A stretch of DNA of 64,000 nucleotides, from assembly GCA_035710745.1 (NCBI GenBank), contig DASTCX010000013.1, positions 124,001 through 188,000 of the forward strand. The letters are read 5' to 3'. A program made the translations under genes and the position numbers. Source of the DNA: Candidatus Eremiobacteraceae bacterium. Its GTDB lineage: Bacteria; Vulcanimicrobiota; Vulcanimicrobiia; Eremiobacterales; Eremiobacteraceae. Shown piece by piece: positions 1 through 10,829 of the stretch. The stretch's first letter is position 1; each line of letters begins with the position of its first letter. The notes under the pieces were generated by a model. It searched no databases, was not told where the DNA came from, and was given only the letters and a program-made list of their open reading frames with translations.

Positions 1-752
1 AGCCGCACGATTCTGCCGCCACGCTTTTCGTACCTATCGATGGCGAAGTCGAACGGATCGTCCTCCGTGATGGCAAGATCGCTCGGGTCGTCGACTTTCG
101 CCCACGCGGCGACGAGCGTCTCGATGTTCTTGTGTTTGCGGTGGTTACCCGCATATAAGAAGTACGTACGCGCGAGGCCGAAGCGTTCCGCGATGGTGCG
201 ACGCTCCGAACGATCGGCGACCGCGCCGGCCACGAACGACTCCGAGACGCCCATCGCGACGGGTCGCACGCGCTCCGGCGCGACGCCGAGGAACTCGTGC
301 GCGTCCGCCACGGTCGCCTTCGTCGGCACGATGACCGCCGCTGCGCTCCGAGCGACCGGCCCGACGAGCAGCGCGTAGTAAGGCGGGATCTTCCACGAGT
401 GGTACGCCGGGAAGCGGCGATGGATTAGGTCGTGGATCGTATAGACGTATGGAAACGGAGACCAGCGGGGCGCGTACGGCGTCGGGTAGTGACCCAAAAG
501 CGGGCGGACGGCGTTGATTCGCTTCGCGAGACCGAACAACTCGCCGAACGAACCGTTGCCCGCGGCGCGCTTGTCGATGCGCAGCGCGCCCATGTCGGTA
601 TGGAGTTCGACGTCTTCGTCGGTCAGCGCGACGAAGCGCATATCCGGCGCGACCTTCGGCAAGCGTTTGACGAGCTCTCGCACGTACGTCTTCATCCCGA
701 CGGACATCTGCCGCGTCATCCGGGCGTCGATCGCGACAAGCGGCGAGCTCAC
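1..752 (-). CDS. Glycosyltransferase family 4 (group 1), C-terminus cut by window edge
   Basis: The 250 visible codons read as the N-terminal part of a GT-B fold group 1 glycosyltransferase, which transfers a sugar from a nucleotide donor to a surface glycan or lipid-linked acceptor. Seen: a beta-strand start (LVAIDARM), a glycine-containing loop (MSVGMKTYVREL), the family-typical YTIHDLIHRRFP segment, VIVPTKATVADAHEF, and the linker entering the second domain with FLYAGNHRKHKNIETLV. The donor-binding E-x7-E region lies outside the window. The GTG start overlaps the stop of the upstream GT2 gene as GTGA, so the two are probably translationally coupled. Acceptor and donor cannot be named. Confidence 0.85.
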   Translation of the reverse strand, partial: MSSPLVAIDARMTRQMSVGMKTYVRELVKRLPKVAPDMRFVALTDEDVELHTDMGALRIDKRAAGNGSFGELFGLAKRINAVRPLLGHYPTPYAPRWSPFPYVYTIHDLIHRRFPAYHSWKIPPYYALLVGPVARSAAAVIVPTKATVADAHEFLGVAPERVRPVAMGVSESFVAGAVADRSERRTIAERFGLARTYFLYAGNHRKHKNIETLVAAWAKVDDPSDLAITEDDPFDFAIDRYEKRGGRIVR

Positions 753-1507
753 TTCGGCGTGCGAAGCGCCTTCGTCGCGACGACCGCCGGATACAAGGCG
801 CTCGCGACGCTCACGTAGATGCCGGCTGGACCGTCGAGCACGCCTCGACGCCACGTCAACAGCCATGCGGCGCGTATGGGCATGACGAGCCACGCAGCTG
901 CGAACTCGCCGAAGGTCGCCCGATGCGCACCGGCTTCGGCATCCGTGTAGCGTTTGAACTTGCGCCGGTAGTCGTCGACGGACGCGTATGAGTGATGGAT
1001 GACGTGACCGCGCAGCTCCGCGGTCCGCCCAGGCGCCTCGTAATAGACGTGGCCTGCGGCGTTTCGCCGCGCGTTGTCCGACTTCTGCGATGCACGGCCT
1101 TTGCGATAGATCCGGACTTGGCGGTCGGGCCACCATGACGCACCGCGGATCCACTGATCGCCGAAATAGTTCGCGCGGGGGATCGAGTACGCATCGATTG
1201 TCGCCGGCGGGTCCAACGCCGCGATCTCAGCCGCGAGCGGCGATGTCACTCGCTCATCCGCGTCGAGCGTGAACACCCACTCGGTCTGAACGAGCTGCTC
1301 GGCGGCCGCTCGCGCAGGCCCGACGCCGCGCCACGGCGCGACCGCGACGCGGGCGCCCATGTCGGCTGCGATGCTTCTCGTGCGATCGGTCGATTCAGAG
1401 TCGAGGACGAGCACCTGCGATCCCAAAGGGAGCGACTTCAGGCACTCCGCGATGTTGCGTTCCTCGTCTCGAGTGAGAACGACGAACGTGATGCTAGCGG
1501 CATCCAT
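749..1507 (-). CDS. Glycosyltransferase family 2 (WaaE/KdtX-like)
   Basis: A 252-residue GT-A fold enzyme. The N-terminus shows TFVVLTRDEERNIAECL, then LDSESTDRT and the metal-binding DAD motif in TLDADERV, followed by WWPDRQVRIYRKG and HVIHHSYASVDDY. This layout is typical of the lipopolysaccharide-core and envelope glycosyltransferases related to WaaE/KdtX. A hydrophobic C-terminal stretch may associate with the membrane. The start is the first ATG giving the canonical N-terminus; a longer reading upstream is a shadow of the VOC gene. No clear ribosome binding site precedes it. It ends overlapping the next glycosyltransferase, so both probably act on the same surface glycan. Confidence 0.85.
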   Translation of the reverse strand: MDAASITFVVLTRDEERNIAECLKSLPLGSQVLVLDSESTDRTRSIAADMGARVAVAPWRGVGPARAAAEQLVQTEWVFTLDADERVTSPLAAEIAALDPPATIDAYSIPRANYFGDQWIRGASWWPDRQVRIYRKGRASQKSDNARRNAAGHVYYEAPGRTAELRGHVIHHSYASVDDYRRKFKRYTDAEAGAHRATFGEFAAAWLVMPIRAAWLLTWRRGVLDGPAGIYVSVASALYPAVVATKALRTPK

Positions 1508-1531
1508 ATATCGATCGTAGCGGTCGAGCCA

Positions 1532-1558
1532 GTAGCGGTCGAGCTTTAGCTCGACCGG
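1532..1558. repeat. Family A palindromic repeat, single copy
   Basis: Inverted repeat with arms CGGTCGAGCT and AGCTCGACCG around a two-base centre, preceded by GTAG. It lies just after the stop of the VOC gene (1570) and before the GT2 start (1507), on the minus strand. This is the GCT/AGC stem variant of the family. Confidence 0.85.
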
Positions 1559-1569
1559 ACCGGCGCGGC

Positions 1570-1950
1570 CTAACCGGCTGTGCCGTCCTTGCGGTGATGC
1601 AGGATAAACCCGAGGCCCTCGGGGTCTGTGCCGAACGCCATGTGGCACGACGGGATGTCCTCGATCGTATCGGCGAAGGTGACGCCGCGCGCCTTGAGAT
1701 CCTCGACCACGGCTTTGACGTCGTCGACGGCGAACATCACGCCGGACCCTGCGCTTTGACCCGAGTCCGATTTGTATAGTCCGAACGAACCGCCGCCCGG
1801 GAACGTCCACTCTGCGAAGAAGTCCGCCATGACGACTCCCGGAGCTGAGCCGAGGACGCCGGTGTAGAACTCTACTTGGCGGGCGAGATCTTTAACGGTG
1901 TAGTACGAGGCATCCACTGCGCGCACTTTGTGCGAGGTCGTCGTTGCCAT
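1570..1950 (-). CDS. VOC-family (glyoxalase/dioxygenase fold) protein
   Basis: A 126-residue single-domain vicinal oxygen chelate protein. The paired beta-alpha-beta-beta-beta modules are visible: ASYYTVKDLARQVEFYTGVLG at the N-terminus and GVMFAVDDVKAVVEDLKARGVTF in the second half, ending in DPEGLGFILHHRKD. Such proteins bind a metal and may be glyoxalases, dioxygenases or resistance proteins; the substrate cannot be read from sequence. The start is the ATG preceded by AGGAG about 11 bases upstream, rather than an ATG 13 codons earlier. It follows pyrG by about 70 bases on the same strand. Confidence 0.85.
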   Translation of the reverse strand: MATTTSHKVRAVDASYYTVKDLARQVEFYTGVLGSAPGVVMADFFAEWTFPGGGSFGLYKSDSGQSAGSGVMFAVDDVKAVVEDLKARGVTFADTIEDIPSCHMAFGTDPEGLGFILHHRKDGTAG

Positions 1951-2022
1951 GGCCGAATCCACTCCTGAAGCGTCACGAAATTCCGGCAAAACGCCGGACG
2001 TGGACGCTTCGGCGAGCTCGAC

Positions 2023-3711
<1,689 letters not shown>

Positions 3712-3832
3712 TCAGAGCGGCCGGTGCCTGGATTTCGCGGCTTCTGCTGCCGCGCAATCCTGAAGCGCCTGCACCCATAACGGACGCAATTCATGTACTT
3801 TGCGATTCCGGCTACCGGAAGCTGAATCCTGC

Positions 3833-4726
3833 CTACCTCGCCCAGTCCCGCGGTTGGAAGAAGCGCATCGCGTCTTCTTCTCGGCTGCCCGCCTCGGCCG
3901 CCCAGCCGTACTGCCAGCGCGCGAGCGGCGGGAGGGACATGAGGATCGATTCCGTCCGGCCGTTCGTCGCGAGGCCGAACGAAGTGCCGCGATCGTAGAG
4001 CAGGTTGAATTCGACGTAGCGGCCTCGACGGTAGAGCTGGAACGCTCTTTCTCGCTCGCCGTGGCGTTCGTCTCGCCGGCGGCGCGCTATCGGTTCGTAC
4101 GACGGCATGAATGCGGCGCCGCAGTCGCGCAGGAACGCGAACGTCGTTTCGAGATCGCCGCGCAGCTCGTCGAAGAATATCCCGCCGACGCCGCGCATCT
4201 CGCCGCGGTGCGGCAAGTAGAAATATTCGTCGCACCACTTCTTGAAGCGCGGGTAGTACGAAGCGTCGTGCGCATCGCACGTGCGTTTCCACGTCGAGTG
4301 GAAATGGCGCGCATCCTCTTCATGCGGATAGTAGGGCGTGAGATCGCTGCCGCCGCCGAACCATGCGTCCGAACCGCGCTCGAAATAACGGAAATTCGCG
4401 TGGACGGTCGGCACCATCGGACTGCGCGGATGGAGCACGAGCGAAATGCCCGTCGCGTAGAATTCGCGGTCCGAGCCACCCAGACGTGCGAGCGCCGCAT
4501 CCCCGAACTCGCCCCACACGGCCGATCGGTTGACCCCGGCCTGCTCGAACAAGGCACCGTCGCTCAGGATCGCCGTGACTCCGCCGCCGCCGCCGGGCCG
4601 CTGCCAGCGATCGCGCTTGAACCTGCCTCTTCCGTCAAGACTCTCGAGCGCATCGACGAGCTCGTCGTGGACCTGTTCGACCCACGCCTCGACTCGATGC
4701 CGCAGCGGTTGCGCGGGTGAGGTCAT
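3833..4726 (-). CDS. hemF: Oxygen-dependent coproporphyrinogen III oxidase
   Basis: A 297-residue enzyme that oxidatively decarboxylates coproporphyrinogen III to protoporphyrinogen IX using O2, an aerobic step of haem synthesis. Family signatures are visible: WFGGGSDLTPYYP, KKWCDEYFYLPHRGE followed by RGVGGIFFDEL, and EFNLLYDRGTSFGL. The length matches the aerobic HemF family and not radical-SAM HemN. The ATG overlaps the prmC stop as ATGA, which supports translational coupling in the rpmE-prfA-prmC-hemF series. The presence of HemF fits an aerobic cell, as does the caa3 oxidase at the other end of the window. Confidence 0.97.
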   Translation of the reverse strand: MTSPAQPLRHRVEAWVEQVHDELVDALESLDGRGRFKRDRWQRPGGGGGVTAILSDGALFEQAGVNRSAVWGEFGDAALARLGGSDREFYATGISLVLHPRSPMVPTVHANFRYFERGSDAWFGGGSDLTPYYPHEEDARHFHSTWKRTCDAHDASYYPRFKKWCDEYFYLPHRGEMRGVGGIFFDELRGDLETTFAFLRDCGAAFMPSYEPIARRRRDERHGERERAFQLYRRGRYVEFNLLYDRGTSFGLATNGRTESILMSLPPLARWQYGWAAEAGSREEDAMRFFQPRDWAR

Positions 4727-5577
4727 GCGACGACGACCATCCGCTCAATGCCGGCAAGGTCGCTGGCGACCTCGACGTCCCTTTCGGGAAACGCGTCTTT
4801 GGCCAGCCTCGCAAGCTCGAGCGCGTTTCGCGGCCCGCATTCCATGTATAGCTTGCCGCCGTCTGCGAGAAATCGCGGAGCGGACGGGAGCATACGGCGG
4901 TAGACGTCAAGCCCGTCCGCGCCGCCGAAGAGCGCCAGGGGCGGCTCGAAATCGCGCACGCCGGGCTCGAGCAGGTCGCCATCCGACTCACCGACGTACG
5001 GCAAGTTCGCGACGATCGCATCGAACCGCAGCTTCGCGTCGACGGCGTCGAAAAGATCTCCGTGGCGCAGTGTCACTTGCACTGCGAAACCGAGCGAATC
5101 GACGTTCTCGGTGGCGACGTCGAGCGCATCGCGATCGGCGTCCGTCGCGACGATCTGCGCGTCCGGCAACGCGTCGGCGAGCGCGCAGGCGATCGCGCCT
5201 GATCCCGTGCCGAGATCGATGATGCTCGCTGCGCGACCGCGATGATCTTGGACGACGCGCGCGACGAGTAGCTCGGTTTCCGGCCGTGGGATAAGGACGC
5301 GGCGATCGACCGTCAGCCGCAGACCGCGAAACTCCTTGGCGCCGACGATATACGCGACGGGTTCGCCGGCTTTTCGGCGTGCGACCATCGACGCGAGACG
5401 GCGAAGGCGCGCCCTGTCGACGATGTTCTCGCCGTAAGCTATGAGAGCGGACGCATCGAGTTCGAGAGCGCTAGAGGCTAAAACGCGGGCATCGAGCGCC
5501 GGCGTGGGCGAGCGTCCGGTGAGTTCGACGCGACCGGCTTCGATGGCCGCGGCGATGCTGAGATCAGAGGCTGACAT
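4723..5577 (-). CDS. prmC: Peptide chain release factor N5-glutamine methyltransferase
   Basis: A 284-residue SAM-dependent methyltransferase that methylates the Gln of the GGQ motif in release factors. The N-terminal helical domain is followed by the SAM-binding motif [16 protein letters not shown] and by ANLPYVGES. The catalytic motif is NLPY rather than the commoner NPPY; a Leu here is tolerated in the family. The start chosen is the ATG giving [15 protein letters not shown], which overlaps the prfA stop by 14 bases. A longer reading runs back through prfA out of frame and is spurious. Its substrate PrfA is encoded directly upstream. Confidence 0.95.
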   Translation of the reverse strand: MSASDLSIAAAIEAGRVELTGRSPTPALDARVLASSALELDASALIAYGENIVDRARLRRLASMVARRKAGEPVAYIVGAKEFRGLRLTVDRRVLIPRPETELLVARVVQDHRGRAASIIDLGTGSGAIACALADALPDAQIVATDADRDALDVATENVDSLGFAVQVTLRHGDLFDAVDAKLRFDAIVANLPYVGESDGDLLEPGVRDFEPPLALFGGADGLDVYRRMLPSAPRFLADGGKLYMECGPRNALELARLAKDAFPERDVEVASDLAGIERMVVVA

Positions 5578-6655
5578 CGCCTTCGAGGCGACGGCGCTGC
5601 TCGTCCGCGAGCAGCGCGTCGATGACCGAGTCGAGTCCGCCGTCGAGGATGCCTTTGAGGTTACCCGTCGAGAGTCCGATGCGGTGGTCGGTGAGGCGAT
5701 CTTGCGGAAAATTGTACGTGCGGATCTTCTCGCTGCGATCGCCTTTGCCGACTTGCTCGCGACGCTCGCGTGCGGCTTTCTCCTCCTGCTCGCGAAGCTT
5801 TTCTTCATAGAGACGCGCGCGCAGCAACTGCATGGCACGCTCGCGGTTCTGGAGCTGCGAGCGCTCTTCTTGACACGCGACGACGATGCCGGTCGGCTTG
5901 TGCGTGATGCGAATGGCCGACTCCGTCTTGTTGACATGTTGGCCGCCGGCGCCTTGCGCGCGGTACGTGTCGACTTGCAGGTCGGCCGGATTGATCTCGA
6001 TCTCGACCGCGTCGACTTCCGGCATGACGGCGACGGTCGCCGTCGACGTGTGGATGCGGCCGTTCGCTTCCGTCGCCGGCACCCGCTGGACGCGATGGAC
6101 GCCGCTTTCGTGCTTGAACAGCCTGTACGAGCCCTTGCCTTTGACCGCGATGACGGCTTCCTTGTAGCCGCCCGCGCCCGTCTCTTGCGTGCTGACGAGC
6201 TCGGTCTTCAGATGGTGCGCTTCTGCGAATCGTAGGTACATGCGCATGAGATCGCCCGCGAAAATCCCGGCTTCATCGCCGCCCGTTCCTGGTCGAAGCT
6301 CGATGAATATATCTTTATCGTCGTTCGGATCTTTCGGGATCAGGAGTTCTTTCAGACGCTCTTCGCTTTTCGCGAGTTCGGAACGCAGGCGCTGGATCTC
6401 GGCGCGTGCCATCTCGGCGATGCCCGGGTCGGAATCGCGCGCCATCGGCTCCGCTTCGCTGAGTTGCTTTTCGAGAACGCGGTGGTCGCGCCACGCCGAA
6501 ACGACCGGCTCGAGCGACGCGCGCTCTCGTGCCAGCCTTTTGTTCTCATCGGGATCGAAGGTGCCGGCGCCCATGTCGGCGAGGCGGCGCTCGATTTCGT
6601 CGAAACGCGCCTCGACGACGCGAAGCCGGGCCTCGAGCGTTCCGCCGTTATCCAT
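5564..6655 (-). CDS. prfA: Peptide chain release factor 1
   Basis: A 363-residue class I release factor that recognises UAA and UAG. The GGQ catalytic motif is present ([15 protein letters not shown]). The codon-recognition segment reads [15 protein letters not shown], carrying the PxT-type tripeptide of RF1 rather than the SPF of RF2. The N-terminal coiled-coil domain and the C-terminal [17 protein letters not shown] are complete. It is 42 bases downstream of rpmE and overlaps prmC, the common rpmE-prfA-prmC order. Confidence 0.97.
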   Translation of the reverse strand: MDNGGTLEARLRVVEARFDEIERRLADMGAGTFDPDENKRLARERASLEPVVSAWRDHRVLEKQLSEAEPMARDSDPGIAEMARAEIQRLRSELAKSEERLKELLIPKDPNDDKDIFIELRPGTGGDEAGIFAGDLMRMYLRFAEAHHLKTELVSTQETGAGGYKEAVIAVKGKGSYRLFKHESGVHRVQRVPATEANGRIHTSTATVAVMPEVDAVEIEINPADLQVDTYRAQGAGGQHVNKTESAIRITHKPTGIVVACQEERSQLQNRERAMQLLRARLYEEKLREQEEKAARERREQVGKGDRSEKIRTYNFPQDRLTDHRIGLSTGNLKGILDGGLDSVIDALLADEQRRRLEGDVSL

Positions 6656-6697
6656 AACAGTTGTGATCGTCGACCGCGCTAGCCCGGCCCTGCGCGG

Positions 6698-7408
6698 CTA
6701 GTCCGCCTTTTTTTCTTTCGCGTCGGCCGGTTTGGCTTTGGCAGCCTTCGGCTTTGCGGCTCTCGGCGCACGTTTCGGCTTCGCGGGTTTCGCTGCGGCG
6801 TCAGCCGTCGGCGCTTCGGCCTCAGCCGTCGGCGCAGCTGCTTCGGGCGCAGGTGTGGTTACTGCCGCTGTGGGTGCGCTGGCTGCGGCCACCGGTTCAG
6901 CTAGAGACTGTATCGGTTCGGCGACGACGGGCTCGGGTGCCGATGCGGCCGGCGTCGCTGCAGTAGACTCGGCTGCGGTCGGTTCCGCTGCTGTTGGTTC
7001 CGCTTCGATCGGTTTGGTCGCAACCGGTTCCGGCGGAGGCGTCTGCGTCTTCGGAGCCGCCGGCTGCGCCTTCGGGGCGGGCGCTTTCGTCTTGGCCGCT
7101 GCGCCGTTCGTCTTGACAGGTGCGGTCTCGGTCTTCGAAGCGGCGCCGTTCGTCTTAGGTGCGGCGGCCTTTTGCTCGCCCGCCTTCGCCTTCTTCGATT
7201 TCTTGCTCTCGACCGTACCGTATTTCGTCATGAATTTCTCGACGCGGCCTTCCGTGTCGACGAACTTCTGCTTGCCGGTGAAGAACGGGTGGCACGCCGA
7301 GCAGATCTCGACGTGCAGTTTTTCAACGGTCGATCCGGTCTTGAACGTGTTGCCGCAAGCGCAGACGACGGTGGCTTCAAACCACTTGGGGTGGATCTTC
7401 TCTTTCAC
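6698..7408 (-). CDS. rpmE: Ribosomal protein bL31 with long low-complexity C-terminal tail
   Basis: Residues 1 to about 70 are a zinc-type (C+) bL31 of the large ribosomal subunit: [20 protein letters not shown], with Cys16, Cys18, Cys36 and Cys39 as likely Zn ligands, then [20 protein letters not shown]. The protein then continues for about 165 residues of Ala/Pro/Thr/Glu/Val-rich sequence, with lysine-rich ends ([12 protein letters not shown] early and a C-terminus dense in Lys and Ala). Ordinary bL31 is about 70-90 residues. The reading frame is open to its own TAG with no frameshift sign, so the tail appears genuine. It is the first gene of the series running into prfA. Confidence 0.93.
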   Translation of the reverse strand: MKEKIHPKWFEATVVCACGNTFKTGSTVEKLHVEICSACHPFFTGKQKFVDTEGRVEKFMTKYGTVESKKSKKAKAGEQKAAAPKTNGAASKTETAPVKTNGAAAKTKAPAPKAQPAAPKTQTPPPEPVATKPIEAEPTAAEPTAAESTAATPAASAPEPVVAEPIQSLAEPVAAASAPTAAVTTPAPEAAAPTAEAEAPTADAAAKPAKPKRAPRAAKPKAAKAKPADAKEKKAD

Positions 7409-7554
7409 GAGGGGTACCTTTCGAATCGACGCTGCCCGGCGGATGCTTCGGCGACAGGGTTGTCCCGCAATCCGCCACGTGCGCCGACCGCCATTTTACC
7501 ACATGGAGCGCGTGTGGTCAAAGCGGAGCGTCAGTTTTGTAGCGGCCGAGTTCG

Positions 7555-9585
7555 CTATTTGAGGTACTTGTCGAACCAACCCACCCAGCGCCGGTAGATA
7601 TCCTCGCTTCGTATCGGGTCGCTCGGATAGTGACCTTCGACCGGGTACGCGACGAACTCGACCGGCACGTGCCGGTCGCGAAGCGCGTGGAAGAACTCGT
7701 AGTCTTCGACGATCGGAACGCGTACGTCGCCCGTGTCGTGTAGGATGAGCGTCGGCGTCGTCACCTGATCGGCGTACGTGATCGGCGACTGCTCGATGTA
7801 TGCATCGCGGATCGCCTTCGACGTCCAGGGCGAACCCTCGAAATAGTACTTGCCGATGACGTTGTAGTCAGAGATCCCATAGTCGACGAAATCGTCGGTC
7901 GGTGCGGCGCCCGCGACGGCGGCCTTCCATATATGATAGTGCCCGATGAGCCAGGTCGTCATGTAGCCGCCGTACGACCACCCGCTCACTCCGATCCGCG
8001 ATGTGTCGACAAAGCCGAGCTTCTTCACCACATCGATGCCGGCCATGACGTCCCTGCCCGGACCGTCACCCGCGTCATTGAAGATCGCTACTTGATACGC
8101 GTTGTCGAGTTCGTCGCTGCCGCGATAATTCGGCTCGAACACGGCGTCACCGTGCGCGGCGAAGAGTTGCGAGAGTCCCTCGTAGTCGGTATCGAAGGCC
8201 TCGACGCTCGCCCAGTTCGGACCGCCGTGGATCTGCAACACGAGCGGGTACTTCTTGCCTGCGATGTAGCCGGCCGGATACGTGAGGACGCCGTCCTCAT
8301 GGTAGCCGTCTGGTCCGACCCAGTCGACGTGCGTCACGCGCCCGAGTTCCATCGTCGCGAACGTGCCGTTGAAATCAGTAAGCCGTCGCGGCGCCGAGTC
8401 GACCGACGACATGTAGTAGAGCTCGGTCGGACGTTCCGGCTCCGAACCCGGGAACGTCATAGCGCCGTTGGCGCGGACGTCCACGGTCGCACCGCCCGAC
8501 GGCACCGCACCGGGATTCACTTGGCCCGTGTCGATCATCCGGCTCGCTCCGTCCTCGTCGACGCGCCATAGGCGCGCCCACGTGCCGTCGTGTGCGAGGA
8601 CGATGAGCGAGCGCGAATCGGGCATCCAACGTGCGTCGATAGCATTGCGATCGAGCGCGTACATCGCATCCTTGCCGATGCCTCCGCTTGCCGATGTGAT
8701 GAAGAGATCGTTGAACGCGACCGCGTCGCCGTCGCGCGGGTACCAATACAAGATGCGCGACCCATCTGGTGAATACTCGCCGCCGGCCTCCTCGCCGGCG
8801 TGCGCGGTCAACGGATGCTGACGGCCGGTCGCGACGTCCATGAGCATGATCTTCGTTGCGACACCGTCGGTCTTGTACGCGTTCGGCATCTGCGTGTACG
8901 CGATCGTCTTGCCGTCCCCCGACCATGAGAACCACGCCTCGGGAACGGCTTGCGGCAAGATCACCTCGCCGGGCGGCAGTCCTTTTGATCCGCTCGTCAG
9001 ACGGTGCGGCGTGCCGCCTGCCGCACCTATCGTCCAGAGATGCCACGGCTCGGGTGCAGACGTCGCGAGATAGTCGTTGTCGCCGACGACAAAAGCGATC
9101 GGGTTTTTGGGTTTGTCGGCTGTGACGTAGGCGAACGCACCACCGTCAGGCCGCCAGGCATAGGAGTCGACACCTTCCGAGGCGTGCGTGATCTGTTTCG
9201 GCGTGCCGCCGCTTGCGGCCATGACGAAGATCTGCGACGCATCGCTGCCCACTCCTGATATCCCGTCGGCGAGGAACGCGATGTGCGCGCCGTCGGACGA
9301 GAAGCGCGGAGAGCTCAGGCCGGTCATCGCGCTCGTCATCGTGTGGACCACGCGCGTGTTTATGTCGATCTCGTCGAGATCGGTGTTCACATCGTTCGAA
9401 TCGAAATCATACGTGGTGTTGACGAAGACGATGCCGCGTCCATCGGACGTGAAGCGCGGTTCGGAGATGCCGACCTCGTGCCGAAGGTCGGCGAGCGTCA
9501 TGAGATGGTTGCTCGCGAAGCTTGGCGAGGCCTGGACGGCGAGTAGGACCGCCGTGATGACGGCAATTGCGATGCTGCGTTGCAT
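7555..9585 (-). CDS. Secreted S9-family prolyl oligopeptidase-like peptidase
   Basis: A 676-residue enzyme with an N-terminal signal peptide (MQRSIAIAVITAVLLAVQAS, cleaved near PSFA-S). A WD40/TolB-like beta-propeller follows (repeats such as EPRFTSDGRGIVFV, SPRFSSDGAHIAFL, EYSPDGSRILYW), then a C-terminal alpha/beta-hydrolase domain. The catalytic Ser is in GVSGWSYGGYMTTW; Asp and His are likely in HDTGDVRVP and PVEGHYPSDP. Such enzymes cleave short peptides, here probably outside the cytoplasm. The start is the ATG directly before the signal peptide. A paralogue occupies the right end of the window (63190 onward), sharing the GWSYGGYMTTWL core. Confidence 0.92.
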   Translation of the reverse strand: MQRSIAIAVITAVLLAVQASPSFASNHLMTLADLRHEVGISEPRFTSDGRGIVFVNTTYDFDSNDVNTDLDEIDINTRVVHTMTSAMTGLSSPRFSSDGAHIAFLADGISGVGSDASQIFVMAASGGTPKQITHASEGVDSYAWRPDGGAFAYVTADKPKNPIAFVVGDNDYLATSAPEPWHLWTIGAAGGTPHRLTSGSKGLPPGEVILPQAVPEAWFSWSGDGKTIAYTQMPNAYKTDGVATKIMLMDVATGRQHPLTAHAGEEAGGEYSPDGSRILYWYPRDGDAVAFNDLFITSASGGIGKDAMYALDRNAIDARWMPDSRSLIVLAHDGTWARLWRVDEDGASRMIDTGQVNPGAVPSGGATVDVRANGAMTFPGSEPERPTELYYMSSVDSAPRRLTDFNGTFATMELGRVTHVDWVGPDGYHEDGVLTYPAGYIAGKKYPLVLQIHGGPNWASVEAFDTDYEGLSQLFAAHGDAVFEPNYRGSDELDNAYQVAIFNDAGDGPGRDVMAGIDVVKKLGFVDTSRIGVSGWSYGGYMTTWLIGHYHIWKAAVAGAAPTDDFVDYGISDYNVIGKYYFEGSPWTSKAIRDAYIEQSPITYADQVTTPTLILHDTGDVRVPIVEDYEFFHALRDRHVPVEFVAYPVEGHYPSDPIRSEDIYRRWVGWFDKYLK

Positions 9586-9683
9586 GCCATGCAGTTCACG
9601 GTGCGCGGGTTCGGGCCTTGCTAGACACGCCGTTTTCAACGCGGGATTAGCGAGGCGACAGGTCAACTCAGGAGGACCGGAAC

Positions 9684-9977
9684 ATGGCTTGGCTTCCTAT
9701 CGCCTCTGCTGCCGTCGAGATGCTCGGCCAACACGCGACCGACGCCGCGCAACAAGCGATGATCGGCGCCGACGAGACGCATCAGCTCATGCTTCAAGCG
9801 CAGGAGATGGCGCACCAAGAAGTCATGGATCAGCGCAGTGAGCAGTTCAACGAGGCGGTTCAGGAACGCTCGGAGCGCATGCGCGAGCGATCATTGCTCG
9901 ACGATCTCAACATGACCGATCGCAAGATCGACGATAAACTCACGAAGGATTGGCTCGGTCTGATCCGCGGCCAATAG
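9684..9977 (+). CDS. Small helical protein of unknown function
   Basis: A 97-residue protein preceded by a strong AGGAGG site about 8 bases before the ATG. The N-terminal 20 residues are moderately hydrophobic (MAWLPIASAAVEMLGQHA). The rest is a nearly uninterrupted, Gln/Glu/Met/Arg-rich predicted helix (AHQEVMDQRSEQFNEAVQER), ending in DKLTKDWLGLIRGQ. No domain is recognised. It is divergent from the S9 peptidase, with about 100 bases between their starts, and is followed by a family A repeat. The strong ribosome binding site and orderly codon use support it as a real gene. Confidence 0.7.
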   Translation: MAWLPIASAAVEMLGQHATDAAQQAMIGADETHQLMLQAQEMAHQEVMDQRSEQFNEAVQERSERMRERSLLDDLNMTDRKIDDKLTKDWLGLIRGQ

Positions 9978-9995
9978 CCTATAGCGCCATGGGTA

Positions 9996-10030
9996 GGGAG
10001 CGGTCGAGATTCATCTCGACCGCCGCGGCC
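9996..10030. repeat. Family A palindromic repeat
   Basis: GGGAG, then arms CGGTCGAGAT and ATCTCGACCG around a two-base TC centre, then the CCGCGGCC flank. It lies between two convergent genes, 18 bases after one stop and 24 before the other, a position suited to a bidirectional transcript end. Confidence 0.88.
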
Positions 10031-10054
10031 CTTCGCACCTAAGCGCTTCGCCAG

Positions 10055-10396
10055 CTAGTCGATCTCAAGACTTTTGATCTTGTCGCCCGCGAGCTCGAAG
10101 TGGTACTCCAACTCGACGATCCCACCGGGGAAGTTCCCCTCGAGTCGGACGAGCGCCGTGTACTCATTCTCCTCGACACCATGCACTTCGAGCACTTGGG
10201 TCGTGTACTGATAGACGGACGCGGCCTTGTCGCGCCATTCCCGAATGCCGCTGCGCCCGCGCCACGTCTTTCCTTCGTCGTTCACGACGCCATCTTCTGT
10301 GAACAAGTCAACCATCGTGTCGAAGTCACGCGCCGACTGCGCTGCGAAATACCTTTTGATCACATCCGATGCCATCGGATCTACGGGTTCAGCCAT
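10055..10396 (-). CDS. SnoaL-like (NTF2-fold) protein
   Basis: A 113-residue protein of the NTF2/SnoaL fold. Typical features are MASDVIKRYFAAQSARDFDT, VDLFTEDGVVNDEGKTWRG, GIREWRDKA and a beta-rich C-terminal half ending in YHFELAGDKIKSLEID. Members are small isomerases, hydrolases or ligand-binding proteins with an open cavity, and no specific reaction can be assigned. The ATG follows GAGGAG by only three bases; an ATG seven codons later is an alternative start. It lies 16 bases downstream of the SpoIIAA-like gene on the same strand. Confidence 0.82.
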   Translation of the reverse strand: MAEPVDPMASDVIKRYFAAQSARDFDTMVDLFTEDGVVNDEGKTWRGRSGIREWRDKAASVYQYTTQVLEVHGVEENEYTALVRLEGNFPGGIVELEYHFELAGDKIKSLEID

Positions 10397-10412
10397 CGAC
10401 TCCTCTACGGCC

Positions 10413-10808
10413 CTAGCGAAGCTCGGAACTCTTCGGGCTGTCTTTGACGTAGGGCGCGAGCCAACGAAGGGCGTCGGCATCGTCTTTGAATAGCCCGATG
10501 TGGACGCCGTTCTTCCGGCCGGCTCGTTGGAACGCTTTGCCGTAAAGCGGATCGTGGATCGGCTCGATGAACGCGCAGACCTTGGAGAACTTGGGACCGA
10601 GGCCATCGAGCAGCGCCCCGAGGCGCGTTTCAATCGTCGCGTTCTTGAACGTGATACCCGACTCTCGAGCGTCGACGAGCAATGCTGCTCCCGGAGGTAC
10701 CTTCGGGTCTGAGCGGATTGCGTCGAACAGCGCTTGGCGCTCTCGGGCGGTGACGTCGCCCGAGATGATCAACCGCAAGATGGCGCCTTCAGCTCGATAC
10801 GTGACCAT
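10413..10808 (-). CDS. SpoIIAA/STAS-like protein, copy 1
   Basis: A 131-residue protein resembling SpoIIAA-like/STAS-type small domains: MVTYRAEGAILRLIISGDVT, ALLVDARESGITFKNATIE, VCAFIEPIHDPLYGKAFQRAG and LFKDDADALRWLAPY. A paralogue is encoded on the other strand at 12483; the two share GDVTxxER, VDARxSxxTFxxATI, CAFIEPxxDPLYGKAFQRAG and ALRWL. The role is unknown. The pattern suits a small regulatory or ligand-binding module rather than an enzyme. It precedes the SnoaL-like gene as a two-gene unit. Confidence 0.75.
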   Translation of the reverse strand: MVTYRAEGAILRLIISGDVTARERQALFDAIRSDPKVPPGAALLVDARESGITFKNATIETRLGALLDGLGPKFSKVCAFIEPIHDPLYGKAFQRAGRKNGVHIGLFKDDADALRWLAPYVKDSPKSSELR

Positions 10809-10829
10809 CGGGATCTGCCGTTATCGGCG

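Noticed and set aside
4723-5937. 404-residue reading of prmC
   Set aside because: The extra N-terminal 120 residues are out-of-frame prfA sequence. The PrmC N-terminus begins at 5577.
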